A stretch of 64,000 nucleotides of DNA from Daejeonella lutea (GTDB taxonomy: Bacteria; Bacteroidota; Bacteroidia; Sphingobacteriales; Sphingobacteriaceae), in assembly GCF_900168015.1 (NCBI RefSeq), contig NZ_FUYR01000002.1:702932-766931 (forward strand), in the 5' to 3' direction. The position numbers were made by a program, and so were the translations under genes. Every line of letters starts with the position of its first letter. Position 1 is the first letter of the stretch. The notes beneath the pieces were generated by a model, which saw nothing but the letters and a program-made list of their open reading frames with translations, did no database searches and was not told where the DNA came from. Below, piece after piece: positions 53,178-62,902 of this stretch.

Positions 53178-53888
53178 ATGAAAATCAAATCTAAATTCTT
53201 GATACTAATACTGTTTTTTGGTACCGTAGGTCAGTCGATTGCTCAGGAGAATTGCAAAGTTTTACTTTCAGCCATTGCCGGGAAATACGAAGGGGAATGT
53301 AAGAAAGGAAATGCCAATGGCGTTGGCAAAGCGGAAGGGATCGATCAATATCAGGGCGAGTTCAAAGATGGATTGCCTCATGGAACTGGTACTTACTCAT
53401 GGAAAAACGGGGATTCGTATGTTGGTAAATGGTCCAATGGTAAGCGGGATGGTGATGGAATTATGAAAATTAAGAAAAAAGATGGAGCTGATAGCTTGTT
53501 AACCGGTGTCTGGAAAAAAGACTTGTATTTAGGAAAAACAGACAAACCCTTCAAGGTCTACGCCCGTACCTTACAGGTTACCCGAGCTGATATTGAATAT
53601 AAGATGACAGATGAAAATGCAATAATCCTAACCTTGAGTAATACGACAGGAAATGTACCTTCCTTGAACGGCCAGATTGCAATTAAAGCAACACTAGGGC
53701 AAATTGCTATATCTCAAGGGTCTTATACGCGGGTATTGAATGTTTCTGAGACAGCAAAACAACTCACCTATAAACTTGACAATGTAATATTTCCTTTCAG
53801 GGCTAAATTTAGATTTGGTAACCAGGAAATTGATGCTCTCTTTTCCGAAAAGGGTGTATATACAATGAATGTCGTACTGAATAATTAG
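53178..53888 (+). CDS. Exported MORN-repeat protein
   Basis: A 236-residue protein with signal peptide (about 1-20, ending SIAQE), then three MORN-type repeats (about 35-105: YEGECKKGNANGVGKAEG, YQGEFKDGLPHGTGTYSW, YVGKWSNGKRDGDGIMKI) and a beta-rich C-terminal part of unknown fold. MORN repeats usually mediate protein or lipid contacts. The ATG at 53178 gives the signal peptide; the longer frame to 53133 adds a polar lead. It stands alone between two SusCD pairs and after a terminator, so a link with them is unproven. Confidence 0.75.
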   Translation: MKIKSKFLILILFFGTVGQSIAQENCKVLLSAIAGKYEGECKKGNANGVGKAEGIDQYQGEFKDGLPHGTGTYSWKNGDSYVGKWSNGKRDGDGIMKIKKKDGADSLLTGVWKKDLYLGKTDKPFKVYARTLQVTRADIEYKMTDENAIILTLSNTTGNVPSLNGQIAIKATLGQIAISQGSYTRVLNVSETAKQLTYKLDNVIFPFRAKFRFGNQEIDALFSEKGVYTMNVVLNN

Positions 53889-54013
53889 CCGCCAGTGTCC
53901 ACACCTGTAATGTGCTGAACATTAGGTAATTTCCAAAATCATCAAAATTCGCATAAAATTAATTATCTGATCATCAGGTAGTTAATTTTTTTTTGCCATT
54001 CAGTTTAACGATT

Positions 54014-54094
54014 TATTTTGTTGTAACGTGTTTGTTGCGGATATTCGGTATTCTAACCATAATCAGTATTAATCAAATTAAACGCAAATCAAGT
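54014..54094 (+). promoter_or_regulatory. Conserved susC leader, copy 2
   Basis: 81 bp with TATTTTG, GTAACGTGTTTGTTGC, ATTCTAACCA and ATTAATCAAA, ending AAGTATGAAAA. It aligns over its whole length with the leader of the first susC. The two GTAAC-K-TGTTTGTTGC blocks differ at one base only. Confidence 0.7.
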
Positions 54095-57000
54095 ATGAAA
54101 AGACTTTTACAAAGTTTATTTCTGATGCTATTTATTGCCTTTCAGGCGTTGGCACAGGATCGTACTGTGACTGGAACAGTTACAGACAAATTAGATGGCT
54201 TGCCTCTGCCGGGGGTAAGTGTCAAGGCTGCCGGTAGTACAGCCGGAACCTCTACCGATGGAAATGGACGTTTTTCGTTGCAGGTTCCTTCAGGTTCTAC
54301 TTCATTAACTTTTACATACATAGGATACCTGCCTCAAACTTTGGCAATAACCGGTACTACTATGAATGTAACGCTAACTTCAGACCGCCGCCAATTAAGT
54401 GAGGTTGTTGTTGTTGGTTACGGAACTCAATCGCGGAAGGAAGTTACCGGATCCGTTGGCAGTGTTACTGGTGGGGCACTTGCTGATAAACCAGTTGCCA
54501 GTTTTGACCAGGCATTAGCTGGAAGAGTATCTGGTGTACAAGTAACTGTTTCTAGTGGTATTCTGGGTCAGGCACCCCGTGTTAGGATCAGGGGAGTAAA
54601 CAGTATTTCAAATGGTACTGAACCTTTGTACGTTGTAGATGGGTTACCGGTAGTAACAGGAAACCAAAGCGGTACAACAACTACTAACCCGTTGGGAGAC
54701 ATCAATCCGAATGATATCCAGAGTGTTGATGTGTTGAAAGATGGTGCAGCAACTGCGATTTATGGTTCAAGGGCTGCAAATGGTGTGGTTCTTATTACAA
54801 CGAAAAAAGGAACTGCTGGCAAACCGCAGATTGCTTACAATACATGGTTTTCATCTTCAAGCGTAGCAAAGACTTTTGACCTGTTAAGCGCTGATCAGTT
54901 TATTACTATTGCTAATGAAAAACTAACTAATTCAGGTGGTGCAGCTGGTGCTGTTGCAAGCGGTATCAATACTGACTGGCAGGATGTAGTGTTCAATAAA
55001 AACGCTTTCCAGCAAAGTCATGCTTTAGCCGTTAGTGGAGCAACTGAACAGTCTAACTATTATTTCTCGCTTGGTTACAATGATCTTGAAGGTGCAATTA
55101 AGTCGAACACTCAGAATAAGTATTCTTTCTTTGGAAAAATCGAGCAAAGCGCCTTGGACAAGCACCTAACTTTTGGAATTAATGCTAACGTAGCTTACAC
55201 CAGAAACTTTGGATTGAATGCAGGTACTAACGCTCTTTCAGGAAACGTTGGTAACGCTATCCGCGCTTTACCTAACGTTGCTCCAATGAACCCTGATGGT
55301 TCGTACAACTTCAGTGCAGATCTTGCTCGTCTTGGAAGAGGTACCAACCTAAGAGAGATCGATGATAACTACACAAATATTGCTTTCGTTCTGGCTAACA
55401 ATAAATTCCGTAACCAAACCACGAACCTTATTGGTGGTGCATTTGTGAATTTTAATATCATCAACGGTCTGGATCTTAAAACTCAGATTTCAACAAACAG
55501 CTTGTTTGGAGAGGATTATCAATACTACAGTCCGCTGCACGGTGACGGACGTGGTTCTGGTGGTTTTGCATTCCAGCAATACATTCCAACATTCCGTTAT
55601 GTATGGACTAACACTCTTGGATACAATAAAACTATTGGCGACCACAACTTTGGTGCTGTTGGTGGTTTGGAATTCCAGAAATCACGCTACAGAGCATTCA
55701 ATGCGAGTGCTACAAGTATTTCTACAACGTTCTTTGGCGGAGAGAACCTTATTAGTAACTCCTTCCCTCAGGCTACCTTTGGTTTAGGTGGAAGTGTTTC
55801 GGAACAAGCTTACAAATCTCTATTTGTTCGTGGAAATTATTCATATAAGGGCAAGTACCTTTTGAGCGCAACCTTCCGGTCAGATCAGATATCTTCGCTT
55901 CCGCAAGGGAACCAAGTTGCAAATCTCCCAGGTGCGTCAATTGGATGGAGAATTTCTGAAGAAGGTTTCTTTAAGAATTCATCAGCATTCAAATTCATCA
56001 ATGACTTTAAAATTCGTGGTGGTTATTCTAAAGTTGGTAACACCGATATTGGTAACTATCCATTTGCTGGTAACTTCAGCGCAGCAACATACGGTGCTAA
56101 CAGTGGATTGTTCTTCAGCCAGGCTGGTAACCCAGACTTAAAGTTTGAAACCAGTAAAAAATACAACGCAGGTGTTGACTTATCAATGTTCAATAGCCGT
56201 TTAAACCTGAGCGCTGATTATTTCACGAATGACGTTGATAACATCATATTATTTGTTCCTACTCCACTTTCGCTGGGTGTACCAGGAAATGGTATCAACC
56301 AGAACGTTGGTAGCATGAACAATAAAGGTTTTGAATTTACGGTGGGTTCGATGAACGTGCAAAACGATAATTTCTCATGGTCATCTGATTTAAATCTGAC
56401 ACTTGTAAAGAATCGTATCAAAACACTTGCGAATAATAACTCTGATGTAGTGTTCTCTTACAACATCCACCGCGTTGGCGAATCAATCGCATCATTGTAC
56501 GGTTACAAATATGAAGGAGTTAACCCCGCGAATGGTAATCCATTGTACAGAAAAGCTAATGGTCAAATCATCCAAGGTAACATCGTAACGCAGGCTTACA
56601 GTGTTTACGATCCTGCAAACCCATCTGTTGCTGGAGCTGCAACTACTTTGGCTGCTGCTGACCGTGTGGTATTAGGAAACTCAAGCCCGACTTACTTTGG
56701 TGGTTTGAACAATACCTTCACTTATAAAGGTTTAGATCTTAACGTCTTCCTTACCTTCTCAGGGGGTAATAAAGTAATGAACGTTACACGTCAGGAAAGT
56801 TTACTAAACCAGAAATTCCTGAATGGCGGTACTGAGTTACTTAACCGTTGGACTTCAACTAACACGAACACCGATGTTCCTCGTCTTTATTACGGACGTG
56901 ATGCATTCACAAATCTTACTGCCAATACTGTTTCACGTTTCGTGGAAGATGGAAGCTACATTCGTGGTCAGAACATAACCCTCGGTTATACTTTGCCGGT

Positions 57001-57196
57001 ATCAGTTGTGAACAGTCTTAAGTTCAATAAACTGAGAGTGTATGCACAAGTGATGAACGCATTTATTATTACAGATTATTCAGGATTAGATCCGGAATTG
57101 AACACAAGTGTTACTTCAAACAGTACTGTCGGAGTAGATTACAACACCAACCCAATTTCACGCACATTCGTGTTAGGTTTAAATCTTGGATTTTAA
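54095..57196 (+). CDS. SusC/RagA family TonB-linked outer-membrane protein
   Basis: A 1033-residue TonB-dependent importer. Signal peptide (about 1-20), regulatory-like domain (TVTGTVTDKLDGLPLPGVSV), Ton-box/plug with LSEVVVVGYGTQSRKEVTGSV-type opening, VRIRGVNSISNGTEPLYVVDGLPV and VLKDGAATAIYGSRAANGVVLITTKKG, then a barrel ending in LGLNLGF. It is the classical SusC subgroup, unlike the first copy, yet the leader, signal peptide and first domain are close to those of the first. The frame is open to 53993, but that part includes the leader. The partner susD starts 12 nt after. Confidence 0.94.
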   Translation: MKRLLQSLFLMLFIAFQALAQDRTVTGTVTDKLDGLPLPGVSVKAAGSTAGTSTDGNGRFSLQVPSGSTSLTFTYIGYLPQTLAITGTTMNVTLTSDRRQLSEVVVVGYGTQSRKEVTGSVGSVTGGALADKPVASFDQALAGRVSGVQVTVSSGILGQAPRVRIRGVNSISNGTEPLYVVDGLPVVTGNQSGTTTTNPLGDINPNDIQSVDVLKDGAATAIYGSRAANGVVLITTKKGTAGKPQIAYNTWFSSSSVAKTFDLLSADQFITIANEKLTNSGGAAGAVASGINTDWQDVVFNKNAFQQSHALAVSGATEQSNYYFSLGYNDLEGAIKSNTQNKYSFFGKIEQSALDKHLTFGINANVAYTRNFGLNAGTNALSGNVGNAIRALPNVAPMNPDGSYNFSADLARLGRGTNLREIDDNYTNIAFVLANNKFRNQTTNLIGGAFVNFNIINGLDLKTQISTNSLFGEDYQYYSPLHGDGRGSGGFAFQQYIPTFRYVWTNTLGYNKTIGDHNFGAVGGLEFQKSRYRAFNASATSISTTFFGGENLISNSFPQATFGLGGSVSEQAYKSLFVRGNYSYKGKYLLSATFRSDQISSLPQGNQVANLPGASIGWRISEEGFFKNSSAFKFINDFKIRGGYSKVGNTDIGNYPFAGNFSAATYGANSGLFFSQAGNPDLKFETSKKYNAGVDLSMFNSRLNLSADYFTNDVDNIILFVPTPLSLGVPGNGINQNVGSMNNKGFEFTVGSMNVQNDNFSWSSDLNLTLVKNRIKTLANNNSDVVFSYNIHRVGESIASLYGYKYEGVNPANGNPLYRKANGQIIQGNIVTQAYSVYDPANPSVAGAATTLAAADRVVLGNSSPTYFGGLNNTFTYKGLDLNVFLTFSGGNKVMNVTRQESLLNQKFLNGGTELLNRWTSTNTNTDVPRLYYGRDAFTNLTANTVSRFVEDGSYIRGQNITLGYTLPVSVVNSLKFNKLRVYAQVMNAFIITDYSGLDPELNTSVTSNSTVGVDYNTNPISRTFVLGLNLGF

Positions 57197-57207
57197 TTAG
57201 TAGAGAC

Positions 57208-58845
57208 ATGAAAAGAACTATAGAAAATAGATTATTTAAAAAGGGGATCCTCATTATGGGTCTTGCCGGCCTGATGGTTGTATCCTCTTGTAAAAAGTTT
57301 ACGGAGCTAAGCCCATTGAGCCAGCTTTCGGAAACGACAGCATTCTCAAACCCGGCTAATATTGAGTTGGCGATGAATGGGGTGTATAACCGTGCAGCAG
57401 TTGGTAACTATAATGGTGGTGCTGGCCGTGGTTATCCATTCGGCGCAGCATCTATCGAGCAGTCAGAAATGCGTGGTGAAGACATGGTCAACCTTGCGAC
57501 ATTCTACCAGATCACATACGAAACCACTATTACTGCGGCGGCGTCTAGTGCTAATAACTGGAATATGTTTATCAACTTATATTCGTTGATCAACCAGTGT
57601 AATGTTGTAATTGACGGTGTTACAGCGGCTGCTGGTGCAGGAACAATTACTCAGGCTGTTGCTGATCAGTATGCGGGCGAGGCAAGATTTTTACGCGCCC
57701 TTGCTCACCATGAACTTGTAATCAATTTCTGCCGCCCTTTTGTTGACGGTAATGGTAATAAGCCTGGAGTTCCTTATCGGACGGTGGCCGTTACTGGTGC
57801 ATCAACTGTGGCAGCTACCTTATCTCAAACAAGGGGAACTGTAGCTGAAGATTACACGAAGATTTTAGTGGATCTTGATTTTGCTGAAACAAATCTACCA
57901 GCAACACGTACTTCAAACAAGATCACACGTGCTACTAAAGCTGCAGCAATTGCGCTTAAAACGCGTGTTAAACTTCACATGAATGACTTTGCAGGAGTTA
58001 TCACCGAAGGAGCAAAACTTGGAACCAGCGGCGCAGCTGCCCCGTATACCAGCCCTATCGGCGGATATGCTTTAACAGCCAGCCCTGACGGTCCATTTGC
58101 TACCTTCAATAACAATACTGAATCAATTTTCTCTATTGAAAATGGTTCTGCTGCAAATGGTGGTGTTAATGGTGCACTGGCGAACATGTTTGGTCCGGCT
58201 GCTAACCCATTAAATAGCCAGGTTGGTCGTGGATTAGTTGCTACAAGTCCAAATCTGTATAACGCATCATTCTGGGTTACAGGTGATACAAGAAGATCCT
58301 TATTACAGATCCAGCAAACTACCAACGGCGCGAAATACTTCTTTAACTACAAGTATCGTGACCCGACGACAAGCACTGACTGGGCTCCGATCATTCGTTA
58401 TGCAGAAGTTTTGTTAAACGTAGCTGAGGCATATTCTAGAACTACGCCACTGGATGTCCGTGCTTTGAATTTGCTTAATGCAGTTAGAAATCGGGCTGTG
58501 CCTGTGGCTGACCGTTACACAATCGCTAACTTTGCTTCTCAAAATGCATTAACTCAGGCTATTCTGAACGAGCGCCGTGTTGAGTTTGCAGGTGAAGGAA
58601 GAAGATGGGCAGATATTACCAGATTGTCACAGGATGTGAACTTCCAGGTTGCTGGTGGTGGTATCCCTGCCAAGATCCTGGTAACAGCACTTGCTGGAGA
58701 CGGATCTAACTACAATACTACAACCCGTCCGGTAACACCAGCGGCAAAGGCTGCTATCCCGTACTCAGATTTCAAATACATCTGGCCAATACCTCAGGAT
58801 GAGCTTAATGCAAATCCTAACTTAACTCAGAATCCGGGTTATTAA
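57208..58845 (+). CDS. SusD/RagB family nutrient-binding lipoprotein
   Basis: A 545-residue lipoprotein with lipobox VSSC (Cys about 28), the classical SusD N-terminus FTELSPLSQLSETTAFSNPANIE, TPR-like helices with EARFLRALAHHELVINFCRPF, and C-terminal ILNERRVEFAGEGRRWADITRL plus a final YIWPIPQDELNANPNLTQNPGY (the SusD end motif). It partners the SusC just upstream. Ligand unknown. A terminator follows 25 bp after the stop. Confidence 0.94.
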   Translation: MKRTIENRLFKKGILIMGLAGLMVVSSCKKFTELSPLSQLSETTAFSNPANIELAMNGVYNRAAVGNYNGGAGRGYPFGAASIEQSEMRGEDMVNLATFYQITYETTITAAASSANNWNMFINLYSLINQCNVVIDGVTAAAGAGTITQAVADQYAGEARFLRALAHHELVINFCRPFVDGNGNKPGVPYRTVAVTGASTVAATLSQTRGTVAEDYTKILVDLDFAETNLPATRTSNKITRATKAAAIALKTRVKLHMNDFAGVITEGAKLGTSGAAAPYTSPIGGYALTASPDGPFATFNNNTESIFSIENGSAANGGVNGALANMFGPAANPLNSQVGRGLVATSPNLYNASFWVTGDTRRSLLQIQQTTNGAKYFFNYKYRDPTTSTDWAPIIRYAEVLLNVAEAYSRTTPLDVRALNLLNAVRNRAVPVADRYTIANFASQNALTQAILNERRVEFAGEGRRWADITRLSQDVNFQVAGGGIPAKILVTALAGDGSNYNTTTRPVTPAAKAAIPYSDFKYIWPIPQDELNANPNLTQNPGY

Positions 58846-58869
58846 TATTGGATAGAAAATAAAAAACTA

Positions 58870-58898
58870 ACGCCTTCAGCTTGCTGGAGGCGTTTTTG
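58870..58898 (+). terminator. Intrinsic terminator after the second susD
   Basis: ACGCCTTCAG and CTGGAGGCGT form a 10-bp stem (one G-T pair) with a CTTG loop and a T5 tail. Confidence 0.85.
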
Positions 58899-58941
58899 TT
58901 TCAGCCACTTTAAAACATACAGGCTTTACAGCCAAGGGCAT

Positions 58942-58972
58942 AAAAAAAAGCCACTCTAATTGAGTGGCTTTT
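58942..58972 (-). terminator. Intrinsic terminator after tRNA-Arg
   Basis: AAAGCCACTC and GAGTGGCTTT form a perfect 10-bp stem with a 5-nt loop and, on the minus strand, a T-rich tail, beginning just after the tRNA 3' end. It probably ends the metG-tRNA transcript. Confidence 0.85.
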
Positions 58973-58973
58973 G

Positions 58974-59045
58974 TGGTCCCGACGAGAATCGAACTCATAT
59001 CTAAAGTTTAGGAAACTTCTATTCTATCCGTTGAACTACGGGACC
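58974..59045 (-). tRNA. tRNA-Arg (anticodon CCU)
   Basis: A complete cloverleaf of 72 nt without encoded CCA. Acceptor GGTCCCG pairs with CGGGACC (7 bp) with discriminator A; the D stem GTTC/GAAT, anticodon stem GAAGT/ACTTT with loop TTCCTAA (anticodon CCT, reading AGG), and T stem ATGAG/CTCGT with loop TTCGATT all pair. It lies 2 bp downstream of the metG stop on the same strand and before a terminator, so it may be cut out of the metG mRNA. Confidence 0.96.
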
Positions 59046-59047
59046 AT

Positions 59048-61144
59048 TTATCTAATCTCACTTCCACTTGGAAAGGCTTCAGATGGTGCAACAAAACTAA
59101 GCTTTCCTTCTGAATTTTCCGCCATCAGAATCATACCCTGTGATAAAATGCCTTTAATCTCCCGTGGTTCGAGGTTTATCAATACAGAAACCTGCTGCCC
59201 GATGATTTTCTCAGGGTCGAAGTATTCTGCGATGCCCGAAACGATGGTACGTTGATCGATGCCAGTATCAACCTGTAATTTGAGTAGCTTCTTAGTTTTT
59301 GCGACTTTTTCAGCCGCCAATATCTTTCCGACCCGAATATCCATCGCAGAAAATTGGTCGAAACTGATATTCTCCTTCGCCTGAGATGGTTCTGCCTGAT
59401 CCAGAGTATTAGCTGTCTTCGTATCCATCAATCTTTTTATTTGGGCGTCTATAGCCTCATCTTCAATTTTATCAAAAAGCAAGGCGGCCTCGTTGAGCTG
59501 ATGACCCTCTTGAAGCAATTCAACAGTTCCTGCCTTATCCCAGCCTTGAACATCGAGGTTCAGCATTTTAAAAAGCTTTGCTGCGGTGAATGGCAGGAAG
59601 GGCTGGGCGAGTATGGCCAGGTTAGCTGCAATTTGAAGCCCAACATTTAAAACCGTCTTAACCCGTTCCTCGTCGGTTTTGATAACTTTCCAGGGTTCTT
59701 CATCTGCGAGATATTTATTGCCAAGCCGCGCGAGGTTCATAAATTCGGATAGCGCCTCCCTGAAGCGGTATTGCTCAATAGATGAGGATATGCTTGCCGG
59801 ATAACCTTTTAGCTCGCCTATGGCCTTCAGGTCACTTTCTGTATACTCTGAACCGAACGCAACCTTTCCCTCAAAATATTTATGTGAAAGTATCAGTACA
59901 CGATTTATAAAATTACCGAAGATCGCGACAAGCTCGTTGTTGTTTCTTGCCTGGAAGTCTTTCCAGGTAAAATCATTATCCTTGGTTTCAGGCGCGGTTG
60001 CTGTCAGGACATAACGCAGCACATCCTGTTTTCCCGGAAAATCTAAGAGATACTCATTCAACCAGACAGCCCAATTCCGGGATGTTGAAATTTTATCTCC
60101 TTCAAGGTTAAGAAATTCATTGGCTGGCACGTTCTCAGCAAGATTATATCTTCCATGAGCCATCAGCATAGCCGGAAATATGATACAATGGAAAACAATA
60201 TTGTCTTTGCCTATAAAGTGAACAAGTTTTGTTTCATCATCCTGCCAGTACTTTTCCCAGCTGTGAGTTGGCTTTAGTTGGTCGTTTACGTAATACTCAT
60301 CTTTTTTATTGGATTCTAATCCAGGTTTGCACAGGTCTTTTGTTGCCGAAATATATCCAATAGGAGCGTCAAACCATACATAGAGAACTTTGCCATCAGC
60401 ACCTTTTACGGGAACATTTACTCCCCAGTCCAGATCCCGGGTCATGGCCCTGGGATGCAGGCCGCCGTTCAACCAAGACTTGCACTGACCATATACATTT
60501 GGTCTCCATTCCTTATGCGAATCAATATATGATTCAATCTGCGGCTGCATTTTATCAAGTGGCAGAAACCAATTGGTGGTTCTCCTGAGTACCGGTTTGG
60601 AGCCAGATAACGTAGAGTGAGGATTTATCAACTCCTCAGGGCTCAGTGAAGTGCCGCATTTTTCGCATTGGTCACCATAAGCATTGTCGTTACCGCAATT
60701 AGGACAAGTACCGACGATATAACGGTCTGCGAGAAACTGCCCGGCTGTTTCATCAAAATATTGTTCCGTTTCTTCTTCGGTAAACACACCTTTATCGTAG
60801 AGAGTCTTGAAGAAATCGGAAGCTGTTTTGTGATGAGTCTCAGAGGATGTCCTGTGGTAGATATTGAACGATACCCCGAAATCCCTGAACGAATCCCCAA
60901 TAACTTTGTGATACTTATCAACGACCTGTTGAGGCGTTATACCTTCTTTGCGGGCCTTAAGGGTGATTGGAACGCCATGTTCGTCCGATCCACAAATGAA
61001 TACCACATCATGGCCGGATGAACGTAAATATCTTACATAAATATCAGCGGGAACATATACACCAGCAAGGTGGCCGATGTGGACCGGGCCGTTGGTATAA
61101 GGAAGTGCTGCTGTAACGGTATATCTCTTAAATGTCTTTCCCAA
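59048..61144 (-). CDS. metG: Methionyl-tRNA synthetase
   Basis: A 698-residue class I synthetase charging tRNA-Met. HIGH box is PVHIGHLAG (about 20-28), the zinc knuckle [18 protein letters not shown] (about 145-163), and the KMSKS loop appears as KISTS. The C-terminal about 110 residues form an EMAP/Trbp111-like tRNA-binding domain ([20 protein letters not shown]). It is the long two-zinc-knuckle form. The likely start is a TTG at 61144: no in-frame ATG precedes [20 protein letters not shown] promoter element lies 40 nt upstream. Confidence 0.94.
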   Translation of the reverse strand: MGKTFKRYTVTAALPYTNGPVHIGHLAGVYVPADIYVRYLRSSGHDVVFICGSDEHGVPITLKARKEGITPQQVVDKYHKVIGDSFRDFGVSFNIYHRTSSETHHKTASDFFKTLYDKGVFTEEETEQYFDETAGQFLADRYIVGTCPNCGNDNAYGDQCEKCGTSLSPEELINPHSTLSGSKPVLRRTTNWFLPLDKMQPQIESYIDSHKEWRPNVYGQCKSWLNGGLHPRAMTRDLDWGVNVPVKGADGKVLYVWFDAPIGYISATKDLCKPGLESNKKDEYYVNDQLKPTHSWEKYWQDDETKLVHFIGKDNIVFHCIIFPAMLMAHGRYNLAENVPANEFLNLEGDKISTSRNWAVWLNEYLLDFPGKQDVLRYVLTATAPETKDNDFTWKDFQARNNNELVAIFGNFINRVLILSHKYFEGKVAFGSEYTESDLKAIGELKGYPASISSSIEQYRFREALSEFMNLARLGNKYLADEEPWKVIKTDEERVKTVLNVGLQIAANLAILAQPFLPFTAAKLFKMLNLDVQGWDKAGTVELLQEGHQLNEAALLFDKIEDEAIDAQIKRLMDTKTANTLDQAEPSQAKENISFDQFSAMDIRVGKILAAEKVAKTKKLLKLQVDTGIDQRTIVSGIAEYFDPEKIIGQQVSVLINLEPREIKGILSQGMILMAENSEGKLSFVAPSEAFPSGSEIR

Positions 61145-61184
61145 AATCTGATTATTAACGTATCTCGTTCGATTGAATAGTTTG

Positions 61185-61192
61185 CAAAGATA
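61185..61192 (-). promoter_or_regulatory. -7 promoter element of metG
   Basis: The minus strand reads TATCTTTG, a full consensus match, giving a leader of about 36 nt. Confidence 0.65.
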
Positions 61193-61410
61193 ATCGCTAA
61201 GGCTCTAACTTTATAATTGCATATAAAGTCCTGAACGTTATGATCAAGCTTTTAGGATACTTAGTGTATTAAACTTTATTCTGTTATCGTGCTGAAGAGC
61301 TTGGTGTTGTTGGCATTCCTGCCCGAAAGCGCATAAAAAGCTCCAGTTTTTTTATCGCTGAAATCACGTTTTTATACCAGATTTAAAAATAGTATAAAAA
61401 ATGATCTTTC

Positions 61411-61443
61411 TCTGTACCTTCTCCGCCTCTTCTTCGTCTCCAA
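61411..61443 (-). repeat. 11-bp repeat array, left inverted arm
   Basis: On the minus strand three gapless 11-bp units: TTGGAGACGAA, GAAGAGGCGGA, GAAGGTACAGA. The last is nearly identical to units of the plus-strand array at 61481. Confidence 0.65.
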
Positions 61444-61480
61444 CCCCATTTTAGGCCACGCCAGGGCAACATTTGGCGAA

Positions 61481-61524
61481 GAAGGTACGAAGAAGAACAC
61501 TAGAAGGTACTTAGAAGGTGTAAG
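61481..61524 (+). repeat. 11-bp repeat array, right arm, four units
   Basis: Four gapless 11-bp units: GAAGGTACGAA, GAAGAACACTA, GAAGGTACTTA, GAAGGTGTAAG. Pairing with the left arm is possible, for example GTACCTTCT (61414-61422) with AGAAGGTAC (61502-61510). Confidence 0.75.
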
Positions 61525-61980
61525 CGAGTTTAATTTAATGTCGTACTTACCATATTAGTATAAGCGTTCTTCATACGGTTGAAATAAAGCGATCTGAGAC
61601 AATTTCATAAGATTAGTGGACTGTTGAGTTCGCAAGTTTTTTTTGGCGGCAAATCTAAGCCTTAATCAATTTGAGTAAATTGTTATATTACCGGCATTTT
61701 TCAGCATTCTAATTTTACCTCAAAAATTAGTTCCTCAGCAATAAAGTGGGATCCAATTGATCGTCACTTAAGGTGTTCCGAAAGAACGTTAGTGTATTTG
61801 GCTAGCCTGTTTGAATTTTCCTGTTATGTATGGCCGGTTTAATTATCGGACTTGCTTGAATATTGTCACTGAGGCTTATAACGATAAACTAATGCTTAGG
61901 ATAAGAATGGGATAAATTTGACAAATAGTTAATACGGTATTTGTTAATTTGCGCACCACAACCATTTAGATAAACATACG

Positions 61981-62886
61981 TTGATAACCCCTCCATATTT
62001 ACAGAAAGGCGATACCGTTGCCATTACCTGTCCTGCTAAGAGCCTTCCGGTACCCATTGACGATGCGGTAAAGCTATTAGAGTCGTGGGGATTAAAGGTT
62101 GTTCTCGGCGAAACCGTATACGCATCCTGGCACCAATTTGCCGGTACAGATGAACTGCGTACAGCAGATTTCCAAAAGTTCCTTGATGATGATTCCGTGA
62201 AAGCAATCTTTGCCGCACGAGGCGGATACGGAACCATTCGCATTATCGATGGTATCGATTTCTCGCGATTTGAAGATAACCCGAAATGGATCATTGGGTT
62301 TAGTGATATAACAATTCTTCACAGTCACATCAATGCCGTACTAAATACTCAGAGTATTCACGGACAAATGCCTTTAACTATTCCTGACGGAACAAAAGTC
62401 TCCTTGGAAACTCTGCGTAAAGCCTTATTTAATGAACCCTTCGATTATTCTTATACCAGTGCTGTCGAGAATAAAAGCGGATCAGGCTCAGGGATGCTTA
62501 TTGGAGGAAATCTCACTTTACTACTGATGATGTCCGGATCTGTTTCAGAACAGGATTACAAAGACAAGATTCTTTTCCTTGAAGATGTTGGAGAATATTT
62601 CTATTCGATCGACAGGATGATCCTAAGCTTTAAACGAGCGGGTATTCTTGCTGAATTAAAAGGGTTAATTATCGGCGGATTTACGGATTTGAAAGACAAT
62701 GACATTCCCTTCGGACATACCGCTGAAGAAATTATCGTGAGCCACGTAAAAGAATACGACTACCCGGTTTGTTTTAATTTCCCGGCCGGCCACATTGAAG
62801 ATAATAGAGCATTGATATTTGGCAGGGAAGTTACTTTAACAGTTGATGGCCCCTCAGTTTCGTTAACCTATTCAAACCAACTATAA
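61981..62886 (+). CDS. LD-carboxypeptidase (S66 family)
   Basis: A 301-residue serine peptidase that trims the terminal D-Ala from the tetrapeptide of peptidoglycan fragments during recycling. It has the family ARGGYGTIRI loop, the nucleophile S108 in GFSDIT, the catalytic Glu in FLEDVGEYFYSIDRM, and the His in FPAGHIEDNRALIFG. No signal peptide, so cytosolic. The start is a TTG: its product begins MITPPYLQKGD like family members, and no ATG is available nearby. Confidence 0.92.
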   Translation: MITPPYLQKGDTVAITCPAKSLPVPIDDAVKLLESWGLKVVLGETVYASWHQFAGTDELRTADFQKFLDDDSVKAIFAARGGYGTIRIIDGIDFSRFEDNPKWIIGFSDITILHSHINAVLNTQSIHGQMPLTIPDGTKVSLETLRKALFNEPFDYSYTSAVENKSGSGSGMLIGGNLTLLLMMSGSVSEQDYKDKILFLEDVGEYFYSIDRMILSFKRAGILAELKGLIIGGFTDLKDNDIPFGHTAEEIIVSHVKEYDYPVCFNFPAGHIEDNRALIFGREVTLTVDGPSVSLTYSNQL

Positions 62887-62902
62887 TAACAAAAAACAAT
62901 TT

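Larger units (their letters stand above)
61145..61980. other. 836-bp intergenic region
   Basis: The largest gap of the window, between divergent metG and the LD-carboxypeptidase gene. It contains the metG promoter (61185-61192), two inverted 11-bp repeat arrays (61411-61524) and otherwise A/T-rich sequence. No ORF or RNA family is recognisable. Confidence 0.6.

Noticed and set aside
48409-58845. Reading the two SusCD pairs as a polysaccharide utilisation locus
   Set aside because: No glycoside hydrolase, lyase, sulfatase or SusR/HTCS/sigma regulator lies in the window next to them; SusCD pairs also import peptides and other ligands.
61525-61980. A structured RNA or small gene in the remainder of the metG-LD-carboxypeptidase gap
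   Set aside because: I found no paired core, terminator or ORF with coding character; only A/T-rich sequence.
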